From: Bacteroidia bacterium
GTDB taxonomy: Bacteria; Bacteroidota; Bacteroidia; Chitinophagales; Saprospiraceae
Length of the DNA stretch: 64,000 nucleotides
Direction: 5' to 3'
Assembly (NCBI GenBank): GCA_030426765.1
Contig: JAUHXV010000007.1
Coordinates: forward strand, 1-64,000
Shown piece by piece: positions 53,040 through 61,837 of this stretch (within the stretch, counting starts at the first letter, position 1; every line of letters begins with the position of its first letter). The notes under the pieces were generated by a model, which had not been told where the DNA came from, searched no databases, and saw only the letters and a program-made list of their open reading frames with translations. Position numbers and translations under genes: made by a program.

Positions 53040-54119
53040 TTACAGATACTTTATAAAACCATTTTCTTTAAGGTCTTCCTTCAGGGCTTTGATCGCTTGT
53101 TCGTCATGCATCGGATAAATCATCAGACAATCATCCGTATCGACGATAATATGGTTTTCCAATCCTTTCACAACGATGAGTTTCTCCTTCTTTGAAAAAA
53201 CAAGATTGTGGTTCGCCCCATCCATAAAAACTGTGCCCGAAAGCACAACATTGCCTGAATCATCTTTATCCAGATAATCATACAGCGAACTCCAGGTGCC
53301 CAGGTCCGACCAGTCAATATCGCATGGAATGGTATATACGTTGGTGGCGCGTTCAAGCACCGCATAGTCGATGGATATCTTTTCTGTCTTCGGATAGGTG
53401 TCTGCCACAAAATCCCGTTCCTTCGGGGTATTGAACAACGGCAGGCCCGGTACTAAAAGATCACTCACCGAGGGTGCATGCACCCTCAGATTTTCAAGAA
53501 TGACCGGTAGCTTCCAGATAAAAATACCTGCATTCCACACAAAAGATCCTGATTGCAAATATTGCTCAGCCGTTTGCCTGTCCGGTTTCTCTCTGAATGA
53601 TTTGACATGCGCCACTTCCTGCTGATCCTCCTGATCAAATTCGATGTATCCATATCCGGTATCGGGACGCGTAGGTGTGATCCCAAGTGTGACGAGACTA
53701 TCTTTTTCTTCTGCGTGTTGTACAGCGAGTTGGATCACGCGTTTGAACTCATCTTCCCGGTGGATCATGTGGTCAGCAGGTGCCACAATACAAACGGCTT
53801 CCGGATTTATCTTGCTTAGTTTTATGGAGGCTAATGCAATTGCCGGTGCGGTATTGTTTCTCGATGGCTCGCCAATGATCTGCTCTGTTGACAACTCAGG
53901 AACCACCTCCTGTACCAAAGAAGTATAATCCTGATGTGTAATAATATATATATGATTCTTCGGAACAATACCCAGAAACCGGTCAACAGTCTCCCGGAGC
54001 AGGCTTTTCCCCGACCCGGTGATGTCGAGAAACTGCTTGGGCAAATGCTCCCGGCTGGCCGGCCAGAATCTCGAGCCAACGCCACCCGCCATGATTAATA
54101 CATAGGGTGTATGTTTCAT
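53040..54119 (-). CDS. manC: Mannose-1-phosphate guanylyltransferase
   Basis: 359 residues. Nucleotidyltransferase signature MAGGVGSRFWPASREHLPKQ (about residues 10-29), then EPSRNNTAPAIALA, PADHMI, TRPDTGYGYIE, SFREKPDRQTAEQYL and WNAGIFIW; the C-terminal half has ATNVYTIPCDIDWSDLGTW. It lacks the phosphomannose isomerase domain found in bifunctional ManC/AlgA proteins (which have about 470 residues). It makes GDP-mannose, the substrate of gmd four genes upstream, so the GDP-fucose route is complete from mannose-1-phosphate. Confidence 0.92.
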   Translation of the reverse strand: MKHTPYVLIMAGGVGSRFWPASREHLPKQFLDITGSGKSLLRETVDRFLGIVPKNHIYIITHQDYTSLVQEVVPELSTEQIIGEPSRNNTAPAIALASIKLSKINPEAVCIVAPADHMIHREDEFKRVIQLAVQHAEEKDSLVTLGITPTRPDTGYGYIEFDQEDQQEVAHVKSFREKPDRQTAEQYLQSGSFVWNAGIFIWKLPVILENLRVHAPSVSDLLVPGLPLFNTPKERDFVADTYPKTEKISIDYAVLERATNVYTIPCDIDWSDLGTWSSLYDYLDKDDSGNVVLSGTVFMDGANHNLVFSKKEKLIVVKGLENHIIVDTDDCLMIYPMHDEQAIKALKEDLKENGFIKYL

Positions 54120-54187
54120 AAATTGCGTTTCAGATGAATGTACATGTACTAAAGGAAGTCACAGGTGCAGTCGAAGACAATTGCTGA

Positions 54188-55279
54188 TCACTTATCCATT
54201 TTCACCAATGCGTCCACAATTCGCTCAGCGGTCTTTCCGTCCCAGTATGGAATAGTCTGTGCGTTCTTCCACTTCCCCTGGATCATTTTTTCGATAAAAC
54301 CTTCGAGGGCTTCAACGTCTTTTATCAGTTCATTGGTACCCAGATGGATCGTTTCCGGTCTTTCTGTGCTGTCTCGCAACGTGATGCAGGGAATGTTGAG
54401 TATAGAGGTTTCTTCTGTCAGCCCACCCGAATCGGTGATCACACCAGAAGCGTGTTTGACGGTATACATAAACTCCAGATAGGGCATGGGTGTTGTGATG
54501 ATAAAATTTTCGTACGATCTGCCGGTTGATTCAAACACTTTTCGCGTGCGCGGATGCATCGGAAAGACAACTTTATATTCGCCAATGGATTGGTGAATGG
54601 TATCCAAAAGGCTAACCAGTTTTTCCGGTTCATCGACATTGGACGGGCGGTGCAGGGTGAGCACAATATATTTTTCCTGCCCGACCTGCTCACTGAAAAA
54701 ATCAGGTTTACGCAGCTTTGACAAATGACTCAGCAAGGAATCAATCATCGTATTGCCTACATAAATTATCTTATCCGCTCCATGGCCCGTGGCACGAAGA
54801 TTCTTATTGGCTTCCTCTGAAGTCGTAAAGAAGTAGTCCGTGATACTATCCGTCACCATTCGGTTGATTTCCTCCGGCATCTTTAGGTCTCCCGAACGAA
54901 TACCTCCCTCGACATGGGCGACGAGGATATGCGCTTTTTTCGCCACAATTGCACAAGCCATAGTTGAGGTTACGTCTCCAACCACAATACACAGATCAGG
55001 TTTCCATTGCTTCAGGGCGTCTTCGTACCCTATCATGATCTGTGCTGTCTGTTGTGCTTGTGTACCTGATCCTGCCCCGAGATTGATATCCGGTTCCGGA
55101 ATATCCAGCTGTTCAAAAAAGCTTTCACTCATATTCCGATCATAATGCTGTCCGGTATGGATCAGCCGATAGGAAAATGCGTTTTCAGGATGCTCCTCAT
55201 TATATATTTTCAGCTGCCGTATAATCGGCCCGATCTTCATAAAGTTGGGACGCGCTCCGGCGATAATGTCAATTTTCAT
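54188..55279 (-). CDS. wecB: UDP-N-acetylglucosamine 2-epimerase (non-hydrolysing)
   Basis: 363 residues. Family motifs: IIAGARPNFMKIGPIIRQL, LIHTGQHYDRNMSESFFEQL, VVGDVTSTMACAIVA, HVEGGIRSGD, EEINRMVTDSITDYFFTTSEEA, VGNTMIDSLL, VLTLHRPSNVDEPEKL and ITDSGGLTEETSILNIPCITLRDSTERPET. Together they identify the WecB type that converts UDP-GlcNAc to UDP-ManNAc. No wecC dehydrogenase is in the window, so UDP-ManNAc is used directly or oxidised by an enzyme encoded elsewhere. It lies 18 bp from the asparagine synthase gene. Confidence 0.92.
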   Translation of the reverse strand: MKIDIIAGARPNFMKIGPIIRQLKIYNEEHPENAFSYRLIHTGQHYDRNMSESFFEQLDIPEPDINLGAGSGTQAQQTAQIMIGYEDALKQWKPDLCIVVGDVTSTMACAIVAKKAHILVAHVEGGIRSGDLKMPEEINRMVTDSITDYFFTTSEEANKNLRATGHGADKIIYVGNTMIDSLLSHLSKLRKPDFFSEQVGQEKYIVLTLHRPSNVDEPEKLVSLLDTIHQSIGEYKVVFPMHPRTRKVFESTGRSYENFIITTPMPYLEFMYTVKHASGVITDSGGLTEETSILNIPCITLRDSTERPETIHLGTNELIKDVEALEGFIEKMIQGKWKNAQTIPYWDGKTAERIVDALVKMDK

Positions 55280-55297
55280 TGTCAGCGTACTTTGTTT

Positions 55298-57151
55298 TTA
55301 AAGGTCGTTCCTGTGGATCCAGTCAGATAGGACTGTCATATTCCAAATCTGAGGCCAGGGAACATGCTTACTTCCCGATTTAAACTGCTCCCATATACGC
55401 AGGACCTCAGATTCATTAAATTCTTTTCGGGTCGCAAGTGCGTTGATTTTTTCATTGACCATATCTGCTAACTCCATCCTCAGCCATTTTTTAAAGGGTA
55501 GCGTGAATCCCATTTTTTTTCTTTGGCTTATTTCTTTTGGAATTTGGGATGAAAAAGATTCTGTCAATAATCTTTTAGGGGTATCCGGGTATTTCAGCGC
55601 ATCCGGCAAAGAAAGTGTATAGCTAAAAAGTCGGTAATCAAAAAACGGGACTCTTACTTCCAATCCATGACGCATAGAGAATTGATCTGTATCCCGCAGT
55701 AAAACATCACGTGTATAGGTCTCCATCTCACCCAGAGTCGCCTGACTGAAATATTCTGCCCACGGAAGTGCTTCCCCAATCTTCTCCAGTTTTCGCTCTA
55801 GATGATCCTTCTTTCCGGGATTTCTAAGTATACGCTGGGTTTGCTCATCAGTATAAACTTGCCTTAATATTGGATACAAAGTGGATAGATGGGCTTTGTC
55901 AATGGATAGCATTTGAGCCAACTTATCGTATCGCTGATTCGTGCCAAAAGTTTTCAGCATTTGGATAAAAGGATACCTCACCCCTTTTGGTAAATTGAAC
56001 ATCCACCTGCTGTCCATCATGCGCTTATAGATCATGAATTTGTTATAGCCGGCAAAAATTTCATCACCACCAAGCCCGGACATGGCCACCTTAATTCCGG
56101 CATTCCGAGTGTGTTTGGCCACCAGATAAGAATTTGGGCCATCGCCACTTGGCACATCCATAGCAGAAAAAATTTCCTCAACACTTTCAAGAAAATCACT
56201 TTGCCGAATTACAATATTATGATGATGGGTCCGGTATTTTGAGGCTATCTGCTGAGCAAATGCAGATTCGTCAAATTCACTTTCTTCAAAACTTACCGTA
56301 AACGTATTGATGGGCTCATCCGATAATTCAGCCATACATGCGACCACAAGACTGGAATCAATTCCACCAGATAAAAAAGCACCAACAGGTACATCAGACA
56401 CCATTCGCAATCTGACTGAATCCATAAAAAGTTCCCTGATCTTCTTTTTTGCCGTATCCAGCTCGTCTTTGGATGGCTTGGTATGACTATAATCCCAATA
56501 CGGAAAACACTCTAATTTTTTATTTTTAAATATCCCGATGTGCCCTGATGAAATCCTGAACATGTCTTGCACCAGCGTTTGTTCGCCCAGCGTGGTCTGG
56601 TACATTAGAAAGGTAGACAGATTGTCTTCGTCTAATTTTCCTGAGAGGAGTCCTGACGCGAGCAAACTGCGTACTTCTGAGCTAAACATAAAATGATGGT
56701 CCGTCTGGATATAGTATAGCGGTTTTTTTCCCATACGATCTCTGGCCAGGAAAAGACTCTCTTCTGCTTTATCCCAAATAGCGATGGCAAACATCCCATT
56801 AAAACGATCGACACATTTTGTGCCCCAGGTAATAAATGAAGCCAGGATCACTTCAGAATCAGATTCGGAAGTAAACGAATATCCATCGAGCTGATTCCTG
56901 ATCTCTTTGAAATTGTAGATCTCCCCATTATACACAAGCAGATATCGCTCATGAGTATCCGTCATAGGTTGATTGGCGGCATCACTAAGGTCGATGATAG
57001 ACAATCTTCTGTGTCCAAAGGCCACTTTTTCATCGACATATATTCCTTGAGCGTCCGGACCTCGATGGCTCATCTGGTCTGTCATGGACCGAATCGCCTG
57101 CTCATGTTTGGCACGATGATGCAAATTGATAATGCCTGCTATACCACACAT
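55298..57151 (-). CDS. asnB: Asparagine synthase (glutamine-hydrolysing) family amidotransferase
   Basis: 617 residues. The class II glutaminase domain starts at Cys2 (MCGIAGIINL) with SHRGPDAQGIY, FGHRRLSIIDLS and VYNGEIYNFKEI. The synthetase domain has the PP-loop SGGIDSSLVVACM (about residue 262), GLGGDEIFAGYNKF and the PFFDYRLFSYTLSLPD block. It is about 60 residues longer than E. coli AsnB, as is common for capsule-cluster homologues. Inside a polysaccharide cluster such enzymes often amidate a sugar carboxyl group, so free asparagine synthesis is not certain. Confidence 0.9.
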   Translation of the reverse strand: MCGIAGIINLHHRAKHEQAIRSMTDQMSHRGPDAQGIYVDEKVAFGHRRLSIIDLSDAANQPMTDTHERYLLVYNGEIYNFKEIRNQLDGYSFTSESDSEVILASFITWGTKCVDRFNGMFAIAIWDKAEESLFLARDRMGKKPLYYIQTDHHFMFSSEVRSLLASGLLSGKLDEDNLSTFLMYQTTLGEQTLVQDMFRISSGHIGIFKNKKLECFPYWDYSHTKPSKDELDTAKKKIRELFMDSVRLRMVSDVPVGAFLSGGIDSSLVVACMAELSDEPINTFTVSFEESEFDESAFAQQIASKYRTHHHNIVIRQSDFLESVEEIFSAMDVPSGDGPNSYLVAKHTRNAGIKVAMSGLGGDEIFAGYNKFMIYKRMMDSRWMFNLPKGVRYPFIQMLKTFGTNQRYDKLAQMLSIDKAHLSTLYPILRQVYTDEQTQRILRNPGKKDHLERKLEKIGEALPWAEYFSQATLGEMETYTRDVLLRDTDQFSMRHGLEVRVPFFDYRLFSYTLSLPDALKYPDTPKRLLTESFSSQIPKEISQRKKMGFTLPFKKWLRMELADMVNEKINALATRKEFNESEVLRIWEQFKSGSKHVPWPQIWNMTVLSDWIHRNDL

Positions 57152-57209
57152 CTCCTGAAAAAATATAACTGCTTCATTGGATTAATATCTGTGTTCACCC
57201 GTTTTACGA

Positions 57210-58142
57210 TCAATACCAGTCTTTTTCTGATAGCTCCTTATATACTTGCCGAATACCTGCTTCAAGTGATATGTTGTGATTCCACCCAAGTGCTGCAAGC
57301 CGACTATTGTCCATCAGCTTTCTTGGCGTACCATCCGGTTTGGAAGCATCAAACACAAGCTCTCCGGAATAGCCCGTGACATCTTTAATCAGATGAGCCA
57401 GATCAAGAATGGATATCTCTTCTCCCGTGCCAATGTTGAGAAAACCGCTTTCATCATAATGATGCATTAGGAAAACCGATGCATCCGCGAGATCATCCAC
57501 ATGCATAAATTCACGCAATGGTTTGCCGGAGCCCCAGATTATCACTTCTTTTTTGTCATTCTTTTTTGCTTCGTGAAACTTCCTGATCAGCGCTGGAAGC
57601 ACATGTGAGTTTTCTAAATCGTAATTGTCATTAGGCCCGTACAGGTTGGTCGGCATGGCGGAAATGAAATTGCATCCGTACTGACTGCGATAAGTCTCAC
57701 AGAGCTTAATTCCGGCAATCTTAGCAATCGCATACGGTTCATTGGTAGGTTCTAATGCTCCTGTCAATAATGATTCCTCTTTCATCGGCTGCTCTGCGAA
57801 TTTGGGATAGATACAGGAAGATCCAAGGAATAAAAGTTTCTTCACATTCGTAAGAAAAGAAGCCTGGATGACATTGGCTTCGATCATGAGATTGTCATAC
57901 AGGAATTCAGCCCGGTAGGTATTATTGGCATATATACCACCGACTTTCGCTGCAGCCATAAAGACATAGTCAGGTCGCTCTTGTTCGAAAAATGATGTCA
58001 CATAATCCTGAAACCGAAGATCAAGTTCGGTTGACGATCTGCCAATAATGTTTTTGTACCCCAGCGAGGTGAGTTTTCGATAGATCGCGGACCCCACCAT
58101 GCCGGTATGTCCGGCGATATAGATTTTGGCTTGCTTATCCAT
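57210..58142 (-). CDS. fcl: GDP-L-fucose synthase
   Basis: 310 residues. SDR pattern: [14 protein letters not shown] at the start, [37 protein letters not shown], then the catalytic Tyr/Lys in [41 protein letters not shown] and [17 protein letters not shown]. It epimerises and reduces GDP-4-keto-6-deoxymannose to GDP-L-fucose. It is 8 bp downstream of gmd, the classic gmd-fcl pair. Confidence 0.95.
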   Translation of the reverse strand: MDKQAKIYIAGHTGMVGSAIYRKLTSLGYKNIIGRSSTELDLRFQDYVTSFFEQERPDYVFMAAAKVGGIYANNTYRAEFLYDNLMIEANVIQASFLTNVKKLLFLGSSCIYPKFAEQPMKEESLLTGALEPTNEPYAIAKIAGIKLCETYRSQYGCNFISAMPTNLYGPNDNYDLENSHVLPALIRKFHEAKKNDKKEVIIWGSGKPLREFMHVDDLADASVFLMHHYDESGFLNIGTGEEISILDLAHLIKDVTGYSGELVFDASKPDGTPRKLMDNSRLAALGWNHNISLEAGIRQVYKELSEKDWY

Positions 58143-58150
58143 TATTCTTT

Positions 58151-59287
58151 TTATTCAAATTCATTCTTCACATCATACCCCTCGCGCTTTAAAAGCGCCA
58201 AACGACGGATTTGTTCAATATCCGCTGATACCATCTCTTGACACAAAGAAGCTACATCATAGGTAGGTTTCCAATTTAATTTCTCTCTGGCCTTCGTGGC
58301 GTCCCCTACCAATAAATCCACTTCCGTCGGGCGATAATAATTTTTATCTACAGCGATTACTGTATCCCCGACCTTTACGGGACAAGACATGCCCACCGCT
58401 TTTTCAAATGCCGTGGGATCAATACTTTCTATCTGACCGGTTTCCTCCGATCCCTTTCCTGTATATGTAAGTTGTATGCCCACTTCACGAAACGCCATTT
58501 TGACAAAATCTCTAACCGAGGTGGCTACACCAGTAGCAATCACCCAGTCCTCTGGTTGGTCATGTTGCAATATTTTCCACATCACCTCCACATAGTCTCG
58601 CGCATGACCCCAATCTCGTTTCGCTTCCAGATTGCCGATATACAATCGATCCTGCAATCCCATGGCGATCTTAGCCACCGCCCTTGTAATTTTTCGGGTG
58701 ACAAAAGTCTCCCCGCGCATGGGACTCTCATGATTAAACAGTATTCCATTGCTGGCAAACACACCATAGGCCTCCCGATAGTTGACCGTGATCCAGTACG
58801 CATATAGTTTTGCTACAGCATAGGGTGAACGGGGATAAAAGGGCGTCTTTTCTGTCTGAGGAATTTCCTGCACTTTGCCATACAGCTCGGATGTCGATGC
58901 CTGATAAATTCTGGTTTTGTCCTTCAGCCCCAGAATGCGAACGGCTTCCAATATGCGAAGCGTGCCCACACCATCCACGTCCGCCGAATACTCCGGCTCC
59001 TCAAAACTCACTTTCACATGCGACATCGCACCCAGGTTGTAAATTTCATCCGGTTGAACCTCCTGAACAATTCGAATGATATTCGTAGCATCCGTCAGGT
59101 CGCCATAGTGCAAAATAAAGTTGCGATTGTCCACATGCGGATCCTGATACAAGTGATCAACGCGCGAGGTGTTAAACAAAGAACTACGTCGCTTAATGCC
59201 ATGGACGATATACCCTTTTTTCAGCAGCAGCTCAGACAGATACGCTCCGTCCTGTCCCGTGACGCCGGTGATTAAAGCCTTCTTCAT
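58151..59287 (-). CDS. gmd: GDP-mannose 4,6-dehydratase
   Basis: 378 residues. [20 protein letters not shown] (NADP-binding), [17 protein letters not shown], the dehydratase triad region [23 protein letters not shown] followed by [15 protein letters not shown] (catalytic Tyr/Lys), [16 protein letters not shown] and [19 protein letters not shown] are all diagnostic. It makes GDP-4-keto-6-deoxymannose, which fcl converts to GDP-fucose. Its start overlaps the preceding GT2 stop by 4 bp. Confidence 0.96.
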   Translation of the reverse strand: MKKALITGVTGQDGAYLSELLLKKGYIVHGIKRRSSLFNTSRVDHLYQDPHVDNRNFILHYGDLTDATNIIRIVQEVQPDEIYNLGAMSHVKVSFEEPEYSADVDGVGTLRILEAVRILGLKDKTRIYQASTSELYGKVQEIPQTEKTPFYPRSPYAVAKLYAYWITVNYREAYGVFASNGILFNHESPMRGETFVTRKITRAVAKIAMGLQDRLYIGNLEAKRDWGHARDYVEVMWKILQHDQPEDWVIATGVATSVRDFVKMAFREVGIQLTYTGKGSEETGQIESIDPTAFEKAVGMSCPVKVGDTVIAVDKNYYRPTEVDLLVGDATKAREKLNWKPTYDVASLCQEMVSADIEQIRRLALLKREGYDVKNEFE

Positions 59288-60072
59288 ACGATGCTGTTCG
59301 ATTTTCTAAAAAATTGAAATAACTTCCGCAGTGGTTTTAGCCACAACGTAAAAAAATAGGGGTGAAGTTGATTGGTACGCCATGCTTCACGATCCTCTTT
59401 GTTGGCCTGGATCCGATTGCTCAGACTGGCATTGCTCATGCCCCCGGAACGCATTTTGACCATGACCTCACGAAGATAACTGACCGAGATTTTTTCTTTA
59501 AACAAAAACCGTAGCATTAGTTCATAATCCGCGGCGGATTTTAGGCGGATATCAAAATGGCCGAGTCGGTCGTACACGTTTTTGCGAACAAAAAAAGTAG
59601 GGTGCGGGGGCATCCAGCCAAATAGAAATTTCTTTCTTCGGAAAGAACCGGCGATCCACGTTCTGGATATCTTTTGTGTTTGGACCGGATCCACATACAC
59701 AAGATCACCGTACAATGTGTCTGTCTTTTCGGACTGCATCAGATCCACCGCCTTTTGCACGATATTTTTTGATACGTAAAAATCATCAGAATTAAGTAGC
59801 GCGATAATCTCCCCGGTAGCGAGGTTTATGCCTTTATTCATCGCATCATAAATGCCCTTATCCGGTTCCGAAACCACTTTTGCCACATGCGGAAACTCAC
59901 TGACGATTGATAGCGTGTTGTCTTGCGACCCACCATCGACGACGATGTGTTCGATTCCGGGATAGGTCTGATCCGCTATTGACTGAAGTGTATCGCGCAC
60001 TGTCTTACCGCTGTTGTACGTGGCGGTTATAATTGAGACCAATGGCTTGTGTATGGACAAATCCGTTGTCAT
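59284..60072 (-). CDS. Glycosyltransferase family 2 protein
   Basis: 262 residues. GT-A opening [21 protein letters not shown], then [39 protein letters not shown] and the DxD-like [13 protein letters not shown] that binds the divalent metal and nucleotide sugar. [21 protein letters not shown] and the WLKPLRK segment fit WcaA-like members. It overlaps gmd by 4 bp and is 4 bp from the carbamoyltransferase, within the same operon. The sugar donor is not deducible, but GDP-fucose is plausible from its position next to gmd. Confidence 0.88.
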   Translation of the reverse strand: MTTDLSIHKPLVSIITATYNSGKTVRDTLQSIADQTYPGIEHIVVDGGSQDNTLSIVSEFPHVAKVVSEPDKGIYDAMNKGINLATGEIIALLNSDDFYVSKNIVQKAVDLMQSEKTDTLYGDLVYVDPVQTQKISRTWIAGSFRRKKFLFGWMPPHPTFFVRKNVYDRLGHFDIRLKSAADYELMLRFLFKEKISVSYLREVMVKMRSGGMSNASLSNRIQANKEDREAWRTNQLHPYFFTLWLKPLRKLFQFFRKSNSIV

Positions 60073-60076
60073 TGGA

Positions 60077-61819
60077 TCAACTCATCTTTTTTCGCTCTAC
60101 AATAATATTCTCGAGCACAAGCATATCCATGTTCGTTCTTCGAAAGCAATCAAGAGCTTCCAAAGGACTATTGACGATAGGTTCATTTTCATTAAAGGAC
60201 GTATTGAGCAGTACCGGTACACCTGTCTTTTTGCGAAAGGTATCAATCAACCGGTAGTATCTTGGATTGACATCTTTTATCACGGATTGCAACCTGCCGG
60301 TTCCATCCACATGTGTCACGGCAGGAAGTATCGGTTGCTTCTCTTTTCGAATCGGAAATACCTTCTCCATGAAGGGGACACTGTCATTGACTTCAAAGTA
60401 CTCCTCTACGTACTCTTCCAGAATGGAAGGGGCAAATGGCCTGAAGCTTTCTCTACGCTTCACTTTAAGATTCAGGAGTTCTTTGGCGTCTTCCCGTCTT
60501 GGGTCAGCCAGAATAGATCTGGCACCAAGCGCTCTTGGCCCAAACTCCGCTCGTCCGTTAAACCAACCCACCACACCTCCATCGACCAGGCAGTTGGAAA
60601 CTTTATCAAAGAGGGCATTGTCCTCTTCTTTTATAAACGAAACGCCCTCCTGTTTTAACATTTCTTCGATAGCTGCATTCGAATAATGGCTACCGGTATA
60701 GGCGCTACGAATTGCCGGTTGGCGTGATGCTTGTAATACCTCGTGATACACATACAAAGCTGCACCCATCGAAATGCCCGCATCGTGTCCGGCACTCGGA
60801 ATATAGACTTCACAAAAAGGTGTGTTGCGCGTAATTTTTCCATTGGCCACAGAATTCTGCGCTACACCACCGGCAAGACAAAGCCGGTCATTTTGAGTGC
60901 GATCGTATAATCCATGTAGCAGGTGAAATATAATTTCTTCGGTAAACTTCTGAACAGATGCTGCTACGTCCTTATGAAACTGAGAGAGGCTTTCCTGTTT
61001 TGTTCTGACAGGGCCCATCAGGTCCACCAGCTTTTGACTGTACAACTGATCGACCACAGGAATGTGATCATCGCCATAGGATATGACATTGCCACGCGTC
61101 ACATTAAAGTAACTCAGGTTGAGTCGAAACAACCCATCATCTGTCAACTCTACAACATCTCTCAGTTTGTCCACATACTGAGGATTGCCGTACGGTGCCA
61201 GGCCCATGATCTTATATTCATCGCCATAATACGGGAAGCCGAGGTACTGGGTAAAGGCAGAATAAAAAACGCCTATAGAATGCGGGAAATCGATGGAGGT
61301 AAGTGCGGTAATGGATTTGTCTGTTCCCTTTCCCAGCATCGTCGTTGTAAAATCTCCGCTGCCATCAATGGAAAGTAAGGACGCATCCTGAAAGGGAGAG
61401 GCGTAAAATGCAGAAGCCAGATGCGCATGATGATGTTCAACAAAATGCAGTTTGCTCTTGATCACAGATGCATCACAACCGGGAAAGAGCTGCACAAATT
61501 CTTCAGGTAATGATGTAATCTTCTTAGCATTTAGCAATCGATTTTGAATAGCGTTGAATCCAATACGTGGATGAGATACAGCAAAAGCAATTTTCTTCAT
61601 CAGCTTTGCCTTCGGATCTCTTCCGATAGCGATGTGATCCACCTGATCGATGGAAATCCCTGCATCGGAAAGACAAAACTTTATGGCTTCCGAAGGAAAG
61701 CCTGCCCAGTGCTTGACTCGTCTGAACCGCTCTTCTTCACTTGCCGCGATCATTTTTCCATTTTTAAACAGTGCGGCTGATGAGTCGGCATGGTAGGCAT
61801 TAAGCCCAAGTATATACAT
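60077..61819 (-). CDS. NodU/CmcH family carbamoyltransferase
   Basis: 580 residues. The N-terminal Kae1-like domain starts ILGLNAYHADSSAALF and contains LHFVEHHHAHLASAFY (metal-binding His residues), LSIDGSGDFTTTM and GFPYYGDEYKIMGLAPYG. The C-terminal YrdC-related domain has GVVGWFNGRAEFGPRALG, ARSILADPR, FRPFAPSILEE, then VLLNTSFNENEPIV, all hallmarks. Such enzymes transfer a carbamoyl group from carbamoyl-phosphate to a sugar hydroxyl with ATP (NodU, Nod factors; CmcH and TobZ, antibiotics). Here it presumably carbamoylates the fucose or ManNAc-containing polysaccharide. It is 18 bp from the beta-helix gene. Confidence 0.93.
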   Translation of the reverse strand: MYILGLNAYHADSSAALFKNGKMIAASEEERFRRVKHWAGFPSEAIKFCLSDAGISIDQVDHIAIGRDPKAKLMKKIAFAVSHPRIGFNAIQNRLLNAKKITSLPEEFVQLFPGCDASVIKSKLHFVEHHHAHLASAFYASPFQDASLLSIDGSGDFTTTMLGKGTDKSITALTSIDFPHSIGVFYSAFTQYLGFPYYGDEYKIMGLAPYGNPQYVDKLRDVVELTDDGLFRLNLSYFNVTRGNVISYGDDHIPVVDQLYSQKLVDLMGPVRTKQESLSQFHKDVAASVQKFTEEIIFHLLHGLYDRTQNDRLCLAGGVAQNSVANGKITRNTPFCEVYIPSAGHDAGISMGAALYVYHEVLQASRQPAIRSAYTGSHYSNAAIEEMLKQEGVSFIKEEDNALFDKVSNCLVDGGVVGWFNGRAEFGPRALGARSILADPRREDAKELLNLKVKRRESFRPFAPSILEEYVEEYFEVNDSVPFMEKVFPIRKEKQPILPAVTHVDGTGRLQSVIKDVNPRYYRLIDTFRKKTGVPVLLNTSFNENEPIVNSPLEALDCFRRTNMDMLVLENIIVERKKMS

Positions 61820-61837
61820 TATTCACTATTTTTCTTA

